From positions 1-64,000 of the forward strand of contig JAKSAW010000431.1 in NCBI GenBank assembly GCA_022361455.1: 64,000 nucleotides of DNA. The letters run 5' to 3'. Positions within the stretch are counted from its first letter, which is position 1; every line of letters starts with the position of its first letter. The notes beneath the pieces are model-generated. The model made no database searches. It saw nothing but the letters and a program-made list of their open reading frames with translations, and was not told the origin of the DNA. The stretch comes from Pseudomonadales bacterium (GTDB lineage: Bacteria; Pseudomonadota; Gammaproteobacteria; Pseudomonadales; Ketobacteraceae). The position numbers and the translations under genes were made by a program. Shown here piece by piece: positions 54,444-63,506 of the stretch.

Positions 54444-57002
54444 TTAGAGCCACTTCATACAACCCATTTCAAAGCGTTGCCCTAAGTGTGGGTGATAAGG
54501 ATATACACGAATCATATAGGATTGCTTACCTGATTCAGCTAACGCCATCGATATTCTAAACAGTGCTTTACCATCGGGAAGCTTTTCTACGAAATGTAGG
54601 CTAGCACAACGGTGACGATCAAAATCCCCTTCAGACAACACACGTCCCATCAATAAATCCACCGCAACATCGTCAGGTTCTAGACCACCTAAATCAATAG
54701 CAAGCCTTACTTCGAAAGCTTGATCCCTAAAGATCTGGTTTACAGGTTCGTCTAAGCGTTCGATAGATACTTGGGGCCATACTTCTAAAACCTTAGCTTT
54801 CCACAGCGCGACTGCTTTTGCATTTTGGTTTTCTTCTTCCTGAAGTAATCGACCAAGATTGGCAGCATGAATATAGAAATCATTCACATAGTCATGAAGC
54901 ATTCGCTGGGCATTAAATTGCGGAATCAAAGATGCCATAGCATTTTTGCAGCGATCGATCCATCCAGCTGAATAGCCTTGACCATCACGCTCGTAGTAAA
55001 GCGGAATCACTTCTGTTTCTAGCACGTCCAACAGCTCTTTAGCTTCTTCATGATCTCGGAATTCTGGACTGTACTGTTCACCATGAGGCGTGATCGACCA
55101 ACCATTTTCGCCGTTATAGCCTTCGTCCCACCATCCATCTAAGACACTTAAATTAAGCACTCCATTGATACCGGCTTTCTGTCCAGAAGTCCCACTAGCT
55201 TCTAACGGAAACGCTGGATTGTTTAGCCACACATCCACACCAGTGACTAGTTTACGCGCCAGAGCCACATCAAAATTCTCTAACAATATAATCTTGCCTT
55301 GAAACTCTGGCATTAGTGAAAACTGCCAAATTCTTCGAATAAGATCTTGACCAGGTTGATCATGCGGATGCGCTTTACCAGCAAAGATTAAAACGACTGG
55401 ATGCTCTTCATCAGTTAGCAATTTTCGCAAGCGATCAATATCGGAGAATATCAAGGTAGCTCGCTTGTAAGTAGCAAAGCGCCTTGCAAAACCAATAGTT
55501 AGAACATCGGTCAGGCGAGGATTTAGATACTTGGTCATTCGTCTGATTTGAGATTCGCTAAAACCGTCGCGGCGGTATTGGTAAACGGCCTTTTCATAAA
55601 CCGTCTCAAGCATTTTTGTTTTAAGGGATTTACGCAAACTCCAGAAACTATGATTAGGAATATCGTAAATCTGCTGCCAGTAGTCCTTATTTAAAAGCTC
55701 GAAGCGCCAGCGGCCACCAAATGCCAAATCAAAATGATTCGCCCATTCACTAGCTAGAAATGTGGGAACGTGCACACCATTGGTAACGTATCGAATAGGA
55801 TTCTCTTCGGGCGGTATATCAGGCCAGATATAACGTTCCATATCTGAAGCTACACCACCATGAATACGACTAACACCATTGTGAAAACGCGATCCACGCA
55901 ATGCTAACGCAGTCATATTAAACCCATGAGCGTTAGCTGGGCTGTCTCCTAATGCGATAAATTCATCCATAGAAATATTTAGATCATGGACATACTCAGA
56001 GAAGTAATGCCGAATCAGATCATGATCAAAGATATCGTGCCCAGCAGGCACTGGCGTATGGGTGGTAAATACTGTATTAGAAGCAACCGCTTGGATAGCG
56101 GTATCGAAAGTGTGGCCTTGCTGTACTAGCTCACGACAACGCTCAATAATCTGAAATGCCGCATGACCTTCATTAATGTGCCATACGGTTGGGCGAAGCC
56201 CTAACGCCCTTTTCACTCTAACACCACCGATCCCAAGCACCATTTCTTGAAGCAACCGATTTGTGCTATCGCCGCCATAAAGTTGATAGGTAATGCGACG
56301 ATCGTCTTCACTATTACAAGCAATGTCGCTATCCATTAAATAGAGTTTGATATGACCCACATGAGCGACCCAAATTCTAAGACTGATTTGACGCCCAGGA
56401 ATCTCGAGCGCAATTTGCATCTGCTCACCGGTTTGATCCAATACAGGCTTAATGGGAAGGTCGCTAAATTGTGATGGTGAATAAACCACAATTTGATTGC
56501 CGTGGGCATCGATTCGCTGATTGAAATATCCTTGGCGATAGAGCATGCCGACAGCTACAAAAGGTAACCCCATATCACTGGCAGCTTTACAGTGGTCACC
56601 GGCTAGAATACCCAAACCACCTGAATAGATTGGGAAACTTTCATGGAGACCAAATTCTGCACAAGAATAAGAAACCAATTGATCTTTTTGATTAACAAAC
56701 TCCTCAATACCTGGGTGAACAACACCTTGCAAATAACTATCAAAAATTGTTAGTACCCGCTGATAATCTTGCATATAAACAGGATCTTTCGCAGCACCTT
56801 CAAGCTTCACTTGATCAATACGACGTAGAAACAACTTCGGATTGTGATTGGTCTCGTCCCACAGCTCACGGTCTAGGCGAAAAAATAACCCCCTCACCTG
56901 TCGATCCCAACTATAGATTAAGTTGTTCGCTAACTCTTCGATTCGCGACAACTCCGCAGGAATTTTGGGTTGGACCTCTATGGAAAAACGGGTACCCGTC
57001 AT
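54444..57002 (-). CDS. glgP: Alpha-glucan phosphorylase
   Basis: An 852-residue GT35 enzyme of the short alpha-glucan phosphorylase type (TIGR02094-like): IPAELSRIEELANNLIYSWD at the N terminus, HESFPIYSGGLGILAGDHCK, VWHINEGHAAFQIIERCREL, and VFTTHTPVPAGHDIF. The PLP-lysine segment reads EASGTSGQKAGINGVLNLSV. It releases glucose-1-phosphate from alpha-1,4-glucan. It differs in layout from E. coli GlgP (815 residues), lacking the AMP-site helices. Expressed separately, convergent to malQ, with AAAAGGAAACATC before the ATG. Confidence 0.95.
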   Translation of the reverse strand: MTGTRFSIEVQPKIPAELSRIEELANNLIYSWDRQVRGLFFRLDRELWDETNHNPKLFLRRIDQVKLEGAAKDPVYMQDYQRVLTIFDSYLQGVVHPGIEEFVNQKDQLVSYSCAEFGLHESFPIYSGGLGILAGDHCKAASDMGLPFVAVGMLYRQGYFNQRIDAHGNQIVVYSPSQFSDLPIKPVLDQTGEQMQIALEIPGRQISLRIWVAHVGHIKLYLMDSDIACNSEDDRRITYQLYGGDSTNRLLQEMVLGIGGVRVKRALGLRPTVWHINEGHAAFQIIERCRELVQQGHTFDTAIQAVASNTVFTTHTPVPAGHDIFDHDLIRHYFSEYVHDLNISMDEFIALGDSPANAHGFNMTALALRGSRFHNGVSRIHGGVASDMERYIWPDIPPEENPIRYVTNGVHVPTFLASEWANHFDLAFGGRWRFELLNKDYWQQIYDIPNHSFWSLRKSLKTKMLETVYEKAVYQYRRDGFSESQIRRMTKYLNPRLTDVLTIGFARRFATYKRATLIFSDIDRLRKLLTDEEHPVVLIFAGKAHPHDQPGQDLIRRIWQFSLMPEFQGKIILLENFDVALARKLVTGVDVWLNNPAFPLEASGTSGQKAGINGVLNLSVLDGWWDEGYNGENGWSITPHGEQYSPEFRDHEEAKELLDVLETEVIPLYYERDGQGYSAGWIDRCKNAMASLIPQFNAQRMLHDYVNDFYIHAANLGRLLQEEENQNAKAVALWKAKVLEVWPQVSIERLDEPVNQIFRDQAFEVRLAIDLGGLEPDDVAVDLLMGRVLSEGDFDRHRCASLHFVEKLPDGKALFRISMALAESGKQSYMIRVYPYHPHLGQRFEMGCMKWL

Positions 57003-57117
57003 GATGTTTCCTTTTTATATTATTAAAACTAGCGTTCGGCGACCAAAGGCTGTTCTCGATACAAAGATAGCAAAACTAAGTTTAATCAGTTTATATTTCT
57101 TAACGTAGATTTTTCAT

Positions 57118-60100
57118 CTAAGAACTCTGTTTTTCAACAATCTCTTTTAATGCTTTTTCTAGTTCAGTTCCATCATTGAGTCTAGTACTAATTAAGCCTG
57201 CATCTTTCTTGAGCAATAAAGCTTTTTGCTGTTCAGCATTTTTATCCAACCAGTGGCTGAACCACTTGGGTACAATGGTTTGCACTGCAGCTGCTGCTGT
57301 CGTGACTCCTGCAGCCTGCATTAAGCCCAACGGTCCTAACGGCCGGCAACCAAAGAACTGACTTAATACCGGTGTTTGTACGATGCCAACCAACACTGCC
57401 AATGAACCTAAGCTAGTGCCAATGACCATTTTTGAACCTTTTGCCAACTGCAAAGTTTGCACAAGTTGAGAACCCACTAACGTGAGCATCGATACCGTAC
57501 TGGCTCCCATTGGCCCACCAGTTAAACGTGCTAGCCACCAGGCGGTTGATGTTGCACCAGTGGTTACCGCCGCTCTAAATTGGATATCACGTAACAGGTC
57601 TTTGCCCAAAAGTTCTTCTGGCTTCTGCGCCGCAAGTTTAATCAATTCCTCTGGATCATTTCTTCGCAGCGCCACCGATAGCGCTGGCAATGTGTCCGTT
57701 AACATATTCACTAACAACAATTGTCGAGCATTTAGTGGAGACGCCCCAGAGAAAATACCACCGACTAACGCAAAGCCAATCTCACCTAGATTGCCACCCA
57801 CCAATAGAGAAACCGAATCTCTAACGGATGACCATAATGCTCGTCCTTCAATAACTGCTTCAACGATAGTCTCAATACGCCCATCAACCACCAACAAGTC
57901 AGCAGCTGAACGAGCTGAAGCAGTTGCATTCTCTCCGAGCGCTATACCGACATCAGCCAAACGAATCGCTGGGGCATCGTTAGAACCGTCTCCGGTCATA
58001 CCGACTACCACATCAGAATGCTGCAGCACATTCACAATACGTGCTTTTTGGGCAGGCGTAACGCGAGCAAACACCGAAAGTGATGGCATCACAGCTTCTA
58101 GCTCTTTATCAGACATACTTTCAACTTGTGGGCCGGTAATAACACCGCGGTATTTTGGCAAACCAAGTTGTTGGGCAATGGCGGAAGCTGTTTTAGGGTG
58201 ATCGCCAGTTATCATTTTGACTTCAACACCGATGCTAGCCAAACGCTTTACAGCCTCCTTCGCCGCGGGTCTAATGCCATCAGCTATGCCAACGAAACCT
58301 ACAAATACGAGCGCTTCAATGTCAGACTCTTTTAGTTTGCTACGGTTGCTTCGCACTCTTTTCTCGGCGATAGCGAGTACCCTGAGGCCTTGATCAGCCA
58401 TGGAGTGTGCATGCTCGATAAACGCCTGTCGTTTCGTGTCATCAAGCTCGCCAACTTCTTCCTCACCCCAATAATAATCACAGCGTTCCACCAACACATC
58501 AGGCGCACCTTTTACCATGATGTGCTTTTGGCCTTCGATGCCACCCAACACAGCGTGGTAACCCAACTCAGATTTAAAGGGAATCTCTGAGACTCGTTGC
58601 CAATCCAACGAAATTTTATTGGTAGACCGTCGGATTTCATTAACGCAATCCACGATGGCCTTATCGGTCATGTGTGGAATAGATTCATTATTTAAAGGCG
58701 GGCCCGCAAAGGCCGCTTTTTGTAATATTTGATAAAAGTTCTCTGGCAATTGCTCCACCGGAGCATCAATAACACCATCACTGACAAAACGTAGTTTCAA
58801 TACCCCTTCGGTCAAGGTGCCTGTTTTATCAGCACATAGCACATCCATTCGCCCCAGCGACTCAATAGCCCGAGGGTTTCTTACCAGCGCACCGCGGTGA
58901 CTTAAACGTTTTGCAGAACCCAACTGGGCCATGGTAGCCAATAAAGGTAAACCTTCAGGCACCGCAGCAACAGCCAAGCTGACTCCGCTACTAATCACTT
59001 CAGACGCTGGCAAATTTCTAGACAAACCTGAAGCCATTAACCCAATACCGCTCAAAGCGGCCACTGGTGCTGTGTAATCAGTTAGTTGATTAAGCCTAAC
59101 TTCAACACCACTTTGTTTATCACCAAGCGCAAGAAATGAGCCTTTATGTGCCTCAGTTTTAGCATCTAAGGCAACCACTACCGCTTTGGCCCTACCGGCA
59201 GCAATAGTGGTACCTTCATAAATCATAGAGTGGCGCTCTGCGATTGTGGATGAGTAGCTTGCATCTACATGCTTCTTAACGGGTAGCGATTCACCCGTTA
59301 AACTGGATTCATCCATTTCAAGATCATAGGCTTCAAGTAAACGGCAATCTCCAGGGACAACTTCCCCAGCTTCGAGTTGAATCACATCACCCTCAACTAA
59401 AGACATGGTGTCCTCATAGAGGGTCTCACCATCACGAGAAATAGTGACTTTAGTGCGCTCGCTTTCATCCAATTCATGAAGCGCTTGCTCAGTTTGATAA
59501 CGCTGTGCAGCACCAATCATCGCATTCACAACGACAACCGCTGAAATCAAAGCGGCATCCATGATTGCGCCGGTGACCGCGGATAAACCTGCTCCAGCAG
59601 CTAGTACTGGAGCTAATGGATTGGCAAGCTCATCTACCAACATACGAGACAATTGTTCGATGGGTGCTTCAACTTCTTTAAGCTCGCGTTTAGTACGCTC
59701 ATCGTATTCTTGGCTAGATAGTCCTTCCAGGTGACTTTTCAGCTTTTGCAACACGGTGTTAGTTGGCATTGCGTGCCATGGTGTTAAATCCCGCTTAATA
59801 TGGCTGGGATAAGGGGGCATTTTGCGAGCATGTCGAATGCCGTTGAGCATGGCAGTGAACGCCACTAAGTTAGAAGCTAATTTAATGCGTTTAATGGTTC
59901 TCAGCTCAAGGTTTGTGATCGAGAGTATCATGCCGCTAAAGGCATCAATTTTGGATAACTCAACACACTGATTGGAATTCTTGCGCGCAGCAAAAATACT
60001 TTCCATTAACAACCATGAAGTTTTAAGGCCTTCTTTGGAAATTAAATCGGCTCCCCATGGCGGAACCGTTTCATCTCCCTCGAGCATCAGGCCCAGTCCA

Positions 60101-61605
60101 ATATCACTGACTGCAAACGCCTCACAATAGCCTTCGGCAATAACAGCTACCCCAAAGCCACGCTCTTTTAAAATCGTGATTTCTTTTAGCGATTCTTCTT
60201 TCTTCACAACAAAATCGGGGCTTGCCCAATCATAGAAATGATCTTCATGATCTAGCACCGCCAACTTAAGGCCCGCATCCGCTACCCGTTTAACCAACAC
60301 TTCCGCCGCACTGTCAACGACAGATTGAATTCCCACAATCGCTAAGGAACGTTGCTTTTTACCGCGTTCTTTAAGAATGGAGAATTTAAGATAATTTACG
60401 GTTTCTAGCTGCTCAATAAGCTCTGCTTGTAATTCTCCCGCCAACGAATCAAATTCAACCGGCACTAATATATGTGAGTTTGAATACTGCGTAGTAAACG
60501 GGCTTTGCTCATTAAACAAATGATGAAGTTGCTGCGAGACGGTATCTATATCAACATCAACCAAGCGATGGATATAGCTGATAACGCCCTGCTTCGCTTT
60601 TAGCAATTCACCTTCAATGGCAACGCAGTTAATCTTATCTAAATTCATTAATGCATAGGGATTAATGACAAGCACGCCATTTTTCAGAAATTGTTTAGCA
60701 AGCTCCACGACAAAGGCATCACGCCCCATCATGGCGGGTTTTGGCACCGTGGAAAATAATGATGCGGCCGCCTGTTCGAAGTTATGGGAAGCTACTAATC
60801 CATATCCAAAGGCACCCATAGAAATTTGTGCTGCTGTATCCGCATAGTTTTCAATGGGTCCTTTCAATTCACAAAAACCGTTCGGCGCCTGAAACAAAGC
60901 CCAAGTACCTTGATGCTTTTCGGGAGCATCGCACAACTGAGGCTCCCAGTGATTCCAAGCATCTGCTCTGCTTTGCTCGACAGTTAATCGATGGTAACGA
61001 TGGGCGATATCAATCGTAGACCCAGACCAACCATTCATAGCAGCTTCCGAGAAAGTACTAACAATACCGAGGAAAAGCTCCGTATTACCAGTGCCGATGG
61101 CTCTCTCTAGCGGTGATCGCAATGCTGGTAAGTTTTCAATAGCGGTAATGGCAGCAGACAAATCTATCGCTCGATTAGAGTTGCGTTGCACAAAGCTTGT
61201 GGGTATTACCATATTTAAAGCAAAACCCGTTAACAGGCCGGTCACATCCGCAGCCATTTCTATTATGGTTCTTAACTGAGGCTCTTGATCACCAGGATAA
61301 CTTGAAGGGCTTAAAAAGCCGATTTCATGAAGTTGGTTTTCAATTTCAAGGGCACTGAGAATATCGTCAATGGTGTTAGTGGAAATACGATCATCATGAC
61401 TGACCACAATACGCCTTAAGGCTGGATTGACCGATACCCACTCAACACCCTCGCGGCGCCCTAGCTCGAATTTGACAATCTTTGCGAAGCTGCTCGCTTG
61501 CTCGGACTCAAGATCTCGCAATTCGAAATGTGATCGCTGAGTATTACTCCATAACCTACGTTTTCTATGCAGGATGAGTTCGCTAATTTTTCGTATCATG
61601 GACAT
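57118..61605 (-). CDS. Large cation-transporting P-type ATPase (CtpI-like, two-part)
   Basis: A 1495-residue P-type ATPase. The second half has all catalytic motifs: TGESLPVKK (about 768), AAVPEGLPLLATMAQ (about 882), the phosphorylation Asp in CADKTGTLTEG (about 925), MITGDHPKTA (about 1133) and GMTGDGSNDAPAIRLADVGIA (about 1205). PEGLP is the Ca2+/Mg2+ P2-type membrane motif. The first 640 residues are unusual. An HMA-like N terminus without CxxC comes first (residues 25-85), then a hydrophobic segment and a degenerate HAD-like region (LAIVGIQSVVDSAAEVLVKR to VIAEGYCEAFAVSDIGLGLM). This is the architecture of mycobacterial CtpI-type pumps. It lies 17 bp downstream of the CaCA-like gene, so Ca2+ or another divalent cation is likely. 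Confidence 0.88.
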   Translation of the reverse strand: MSMIRKISELILHRKRRLWSNTQRSHFELRDLESEQASSFAKIVKFELGRREGVEWVSVNPALRRIVVSHDDRISTNTIDDILSALEIENQLHEIGFLSPSSYPGDQEPQLRTIIEMAADVTGLLTGFALNMVIPTSFVQRNSNRAIDLSAAITAIENLPALRSPLERAIGTGNTELFLGIVSTFSEAAMNGWSGSTIDIAHRYHRLTVEQSRADAWNHWEPQLCDAPEKHQGTWALFQAPNGFCELKGPIENYADTAAQISMGAFGYGLVASHNFEQAAASLFSTVPKPAMMGRDAFVVELAKQFLKNGVLVINPYALMNLDKINCVAIEGELLKAKQGVISYIHRLVDVDIDTVSQQLHHLFNEQSPFTTQYSNSHILVPVEFDSLAGELQAELIEQLETVNYLKFSILKERGKKQRSLAIVGIQSVVDSAAEVLVKRVADAGLKLAVLDHEDHFYDWASPDFVVKKEESLKEITILKERGFGVAVIAEGYCEAFAVSDIGLGLMLEGDETVPPWGADLISKEGLKTSWLLMESIFAARKNSNQCVELSKIDAFSGMILSITNLELRTIKRIKLASNLVAFTAMLNGIRHARKMPPYPSHIKRDLTPWHAMPTNTVLQKLKSHLEGLSSQEYDERTKRELKEVEAPIEQLSRMLVDELANPLAPVLAAGAGLSAVTGAIMDAALISAVVVVNAMIGAAQRYQTEQALHELDESERTKVTISRDGETLYEDTMSLVEGDVIQLEAGEVVPGDCRLLEAYDLEMDESSLTGESLPVKKHVDASYSSTIAERHSMIYEGTTIAAGRAKAVVVALDAKTEAHKGSFLALGDKQSGVEVRLNQLTDYTAPVAALSGIGLMASGLSRNLPASEVISSGVSLAVAAVPEGLPLLATMAQLGSAKRLSHRGALVRNPRAIESLGRMDVLCADKTGTLTEGVLKLRFVSDGVIDAPVEQLPENFYQILQKAAFAGPPLNNESIPHMTDKAIVDCVNEIRRSTNKISLDWQRVSEIPFKSELGYHAVLGGIEGQKHIMVKGAPDVLVERCDYYWGEEEVGELDDTKRQAFIEHAHSMADQGLRVLAIAEKRVRSNRSKLKESDIEALVFVGFVGIADGIRPAAKEAVKRLASIGVEVKMITGDHPKTASAIAQQLGLPKYRGVITGPQVESMSDKELEAVMPSLSVFARVTPAQKARIVNVLQHSDVVVGMTGDGSNDAPAIRLADVGIALGENATASARSAADLLVVDGRIETIVEAVIEGRALWSSVRDSVSLLVGGNLGEIGFALVGGIFSGASPLNARQLLLVNMLTDTLPALSVALRRNDPEELIKLAAQKPEELLGKDLLRDIQFRAAVTTGATSTAWWLARLTGGPMGASTVSMLTLVGSQLVQTLQLAKGSKMVIGTSLGSLAVLVGIVQTPVLSQFFGCRPLGPLGLMQAAGVTTAAAAVQTIVPKWFSHWLDKNAEQQKALLLKKDAGLISTRLNDGTELEKALKEIVEKQSS

Positions 61606-61621
61606 AGATAGCTACAACCTT

Positions 61622-62899
61622 TTATGAATGACCATTTCCATAGGATAAGAGCAAGTAAATCAATATAACTACAATCGACGCTAGAACAGCTGTATCGAGA
61701 AGGTCGAATGTGTGATCTTCCTCGAGTAACGCAGTGAGCGTGTAAAACGTTGGAAACATAAACGCAAATAACATGATTGTTGGGGTATTAAATACCAACC
61801 AAGAAACTTCACTATCATTAACTATACTGGCGACGGCACCTAAAAAGAGAGTGATAGGTAAGATCAAGAATAAGACCTGGGTCATACCACCAAAGGCGTT
61901 CGCCAACGCTATACCATATTCTTTGTGGCGATGGGCGTTCCATAAGGTCACATATTCACCCATGCCGCCAAAAGCTGCTAGCAAGAATGCCGTAACAAAA
62001 GGATCAATGTTCAGCTGCCCAGTCATTATCTCTGCAAAATCATGCACACAGGCACCGCCGATTAACGAGCCTACTGAGCCAATCAAAATCAGCCCGATGA
62101 TCATTCCCCAACTGCGTTTTTTAACCGCTTGATAAATTTCTAAAATATCTAAGTTAAATTTGAGGGAGTTTCCAGCCAGAGCTTCACGAACTTCTTTTTC
62201 TTCCTTAGCGTAAAAACGTGTTAAACGATAAAGGTAGATAGCAAATAAAACGATCAAAACCACTGCAATAAATAACAGATCGATATTGGCAAAGCCGGCC
62301 ACTTTTGCGTCCGTGACTTTTAATCCCACCATCATGGATGCGATGACTAAACCAATCGCTCCACCAGCGACCAATATTTGAGTGCCAGCCTCGGTTATTG
62401 GTTTAGGCATTAAAAACTTGCCTTGATAGTCTTTAGGCAAAAAGAAGGAATAGCAGCTAAACACCAGAGCGTTATTGTAAATGGTTAACATCACCACAAT
62501 GAAAGCCAAGTATGGATTGACCGGCACCAAAAAGGCCACCACCACAATCTCAGGCAAACTTGCCAGGATTTCTGACCAAGTCGCCGCAACATAGTGATCC
62601 CATTGAAATCGAGCAGCTACCCGCTCAGTAGCGGCAATAATTGACTGACAGGCTACTTGAATAATGATTAATCCAACGGCTAGATCAATAAAAGCGCTAA
62701 CCCAAGGATCAATATCCGTACCTGAAACTTTAAAAGCTTGCAGCAAAAGCCAAGTCACCGCGGCGACTGCGGCACGCTTAAATTCTTTAGGAACGGATTT
62801 TTCTTGAAGCTCACCCAGCGCCTTACCCAAGCTGGACACTCCATGGCGCTCAGGATCAATAGGTACTACGTTTAAGGCAGCTTCTTGTGGAGCAGACAT
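61622..62899 (-). CDS. Ca2+:cation antiporter-like membrane protein
   Basis: A 425-residue inner-membrane protein if started at the ATG at 62899; a TTG at 62932 would add eleven residues. About eleven hydrophobic helices are seen. Two related motifs in opposite halves, EILASLPEIVVVAFLVP and AAFGGMGEYVTLWNAHRHKEY followed by ANAFGGMTQ, resemble the two alpha-repeats of CaCA exchangers (G-T-S-L-P-E type). It would exchange Ca2+ or another divalent ion against Na+ or H+. It lies 17 bp upstream of the large P-type ATPase on the same strand. The two probably form one cation-export operon. Confidence 0.75.
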   Translation of the reverse strand: MSAPQEAALNVVPIDPERHGVSSLGKALGELQEKSVPKEFKRAAVAAVTWLLLQAFKVSGTDIDPWVSAFIDLAVGLIIIQVACQSIIAATERVAARFQWDHYVAATWSEILASLPEIVVVAFLVPVNPYLAFIVVMLTIYNNALVFSCYSFFLPKDYQGKFLMPKPITEAGTQILVAGGAIGLVIASMMVGLKVTDAKVAGFANIDLLFIAVVLIVLFAIYLYRLTRFYAKEEKEVREALAGNSLKFNLDILEIYQAVKKRSWGMIIGLILIGSVGSLIGGACVHDFAEIMTGQLNIDPFVTAFLLAAFGGMGEYVTLWNAHRHKEYGIALANAFGGMTQVLFLILPITLFLGAVASIVNDSEVSWLVFNTPTIMLFAFMFPTFYTLTALLEEDHTFDLLDTAVLASIVVILIYLLLSYGNGHS

Positions 62900-63055
62900 A
62901 TGCGTTTTTTCGAAATAGGGAGGATTGGTCAAACCCCCAGTATAAAAGCCCGAGGATATTTGACTATAAGTCTACAAAATTAACCAACTAATGTGACAAG
63001 CAATAACTTTGTTTCAGCTTAAAGTGAGTTTTCCTACTGTTTAATGACCACGATC

Positions 63056-63089
63056 AAAAAACTAGAGGCACCGGCCTTATTTGGCCGGT
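63056..63089 (-). terminator. Rho-independent terminator after the SET gene
   Basis: ACCGGCC (63070-63076) and GGCCGGT (63083-63089) pair around TTATTT. On the minus strand the stem is followed, nine bases on, by TTTTTT. It lies 69 bp beyond the SET gene's stop codon. Confidence 0.75.
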
Positions 63090-63157
63090 ATTAGAGGTGC
63101 TTAACCACAAGGGCCAAGTGGGTAATGGAAACTTGCTAGGTCTTTCCCAAGCTTGAA

Positions 63158-63481
63158 CTAATCCCACTCGTCCCCATAATGGTGCGTCAATTCTTCGCCT
63201 TTCTTAATGTCTTTTAGTGCAACAACCGTTAGATCATCATAGTAAGCAACATTGGGGTCGCTGCTGTGATTAATAAACTTGAAATCGCACACCACTTTAT
63301 ACTTTTTGCCTTTGTTTTTTCCGCTATCTACCCAAAGCACATGGGCACCATCTTTTTTGGTAGGTTTGCATTTCAAAGCACCCAGCAAATCACCTTCTTT
63401 AATTTTTTTGGCTGCGAACAGGCCTTTGCCATGAATCTTGCTTTCCCCAACGACAACACATTCAAGTTTAGTATTCGCCAT
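63158..63481 (-). CDS. Small SET-domain protein
   Basis: A 107-residue single-domain SET protein: GKGLFAAKKIKEGDLLGAL (post-SET-like GxG segment), the SAM-site FINHSSDPNVAYY (NHxxxPN), and LKDIKKGEELTHHYGDEWD with the catalytic Tyr. All the elements of the minimal SET fold are present, so protein-lysine or similar N-methyltransferase activity is plausible. Bacterial SET proteins of this length are found in Chlamydia-like and some proteobacterial genomes, and the target is unknown. The following gene ends 25 bp upstream, so the two may be cotranscribed. Confidence 0.85.
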   Translation of the reverse strand: MANTKLECVVVGESKIHGKGLFAAKKIKEGDLLGALKCKPTKKDGAHVLWVDSGKNKGKKYKVVCDFKFINHSSDPNVAYYDDLTVVALKDIKKGEELTHHYGDEWD

Positions 63482-63506
63482 TCCTTAACCCCGCATTAAA
63501 AACTGA

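Noticed and set aside
57482-58201. A 239-codon open frame on the plus strand inside the P-type ATPase gene
   Set aside because: It lies wholly antisense to a gene with intact catalytic motifs; its composition (Ser/Pro/Thr rich) is what the opposite strand of such a gene gives. No motif or ribosome site supports it.
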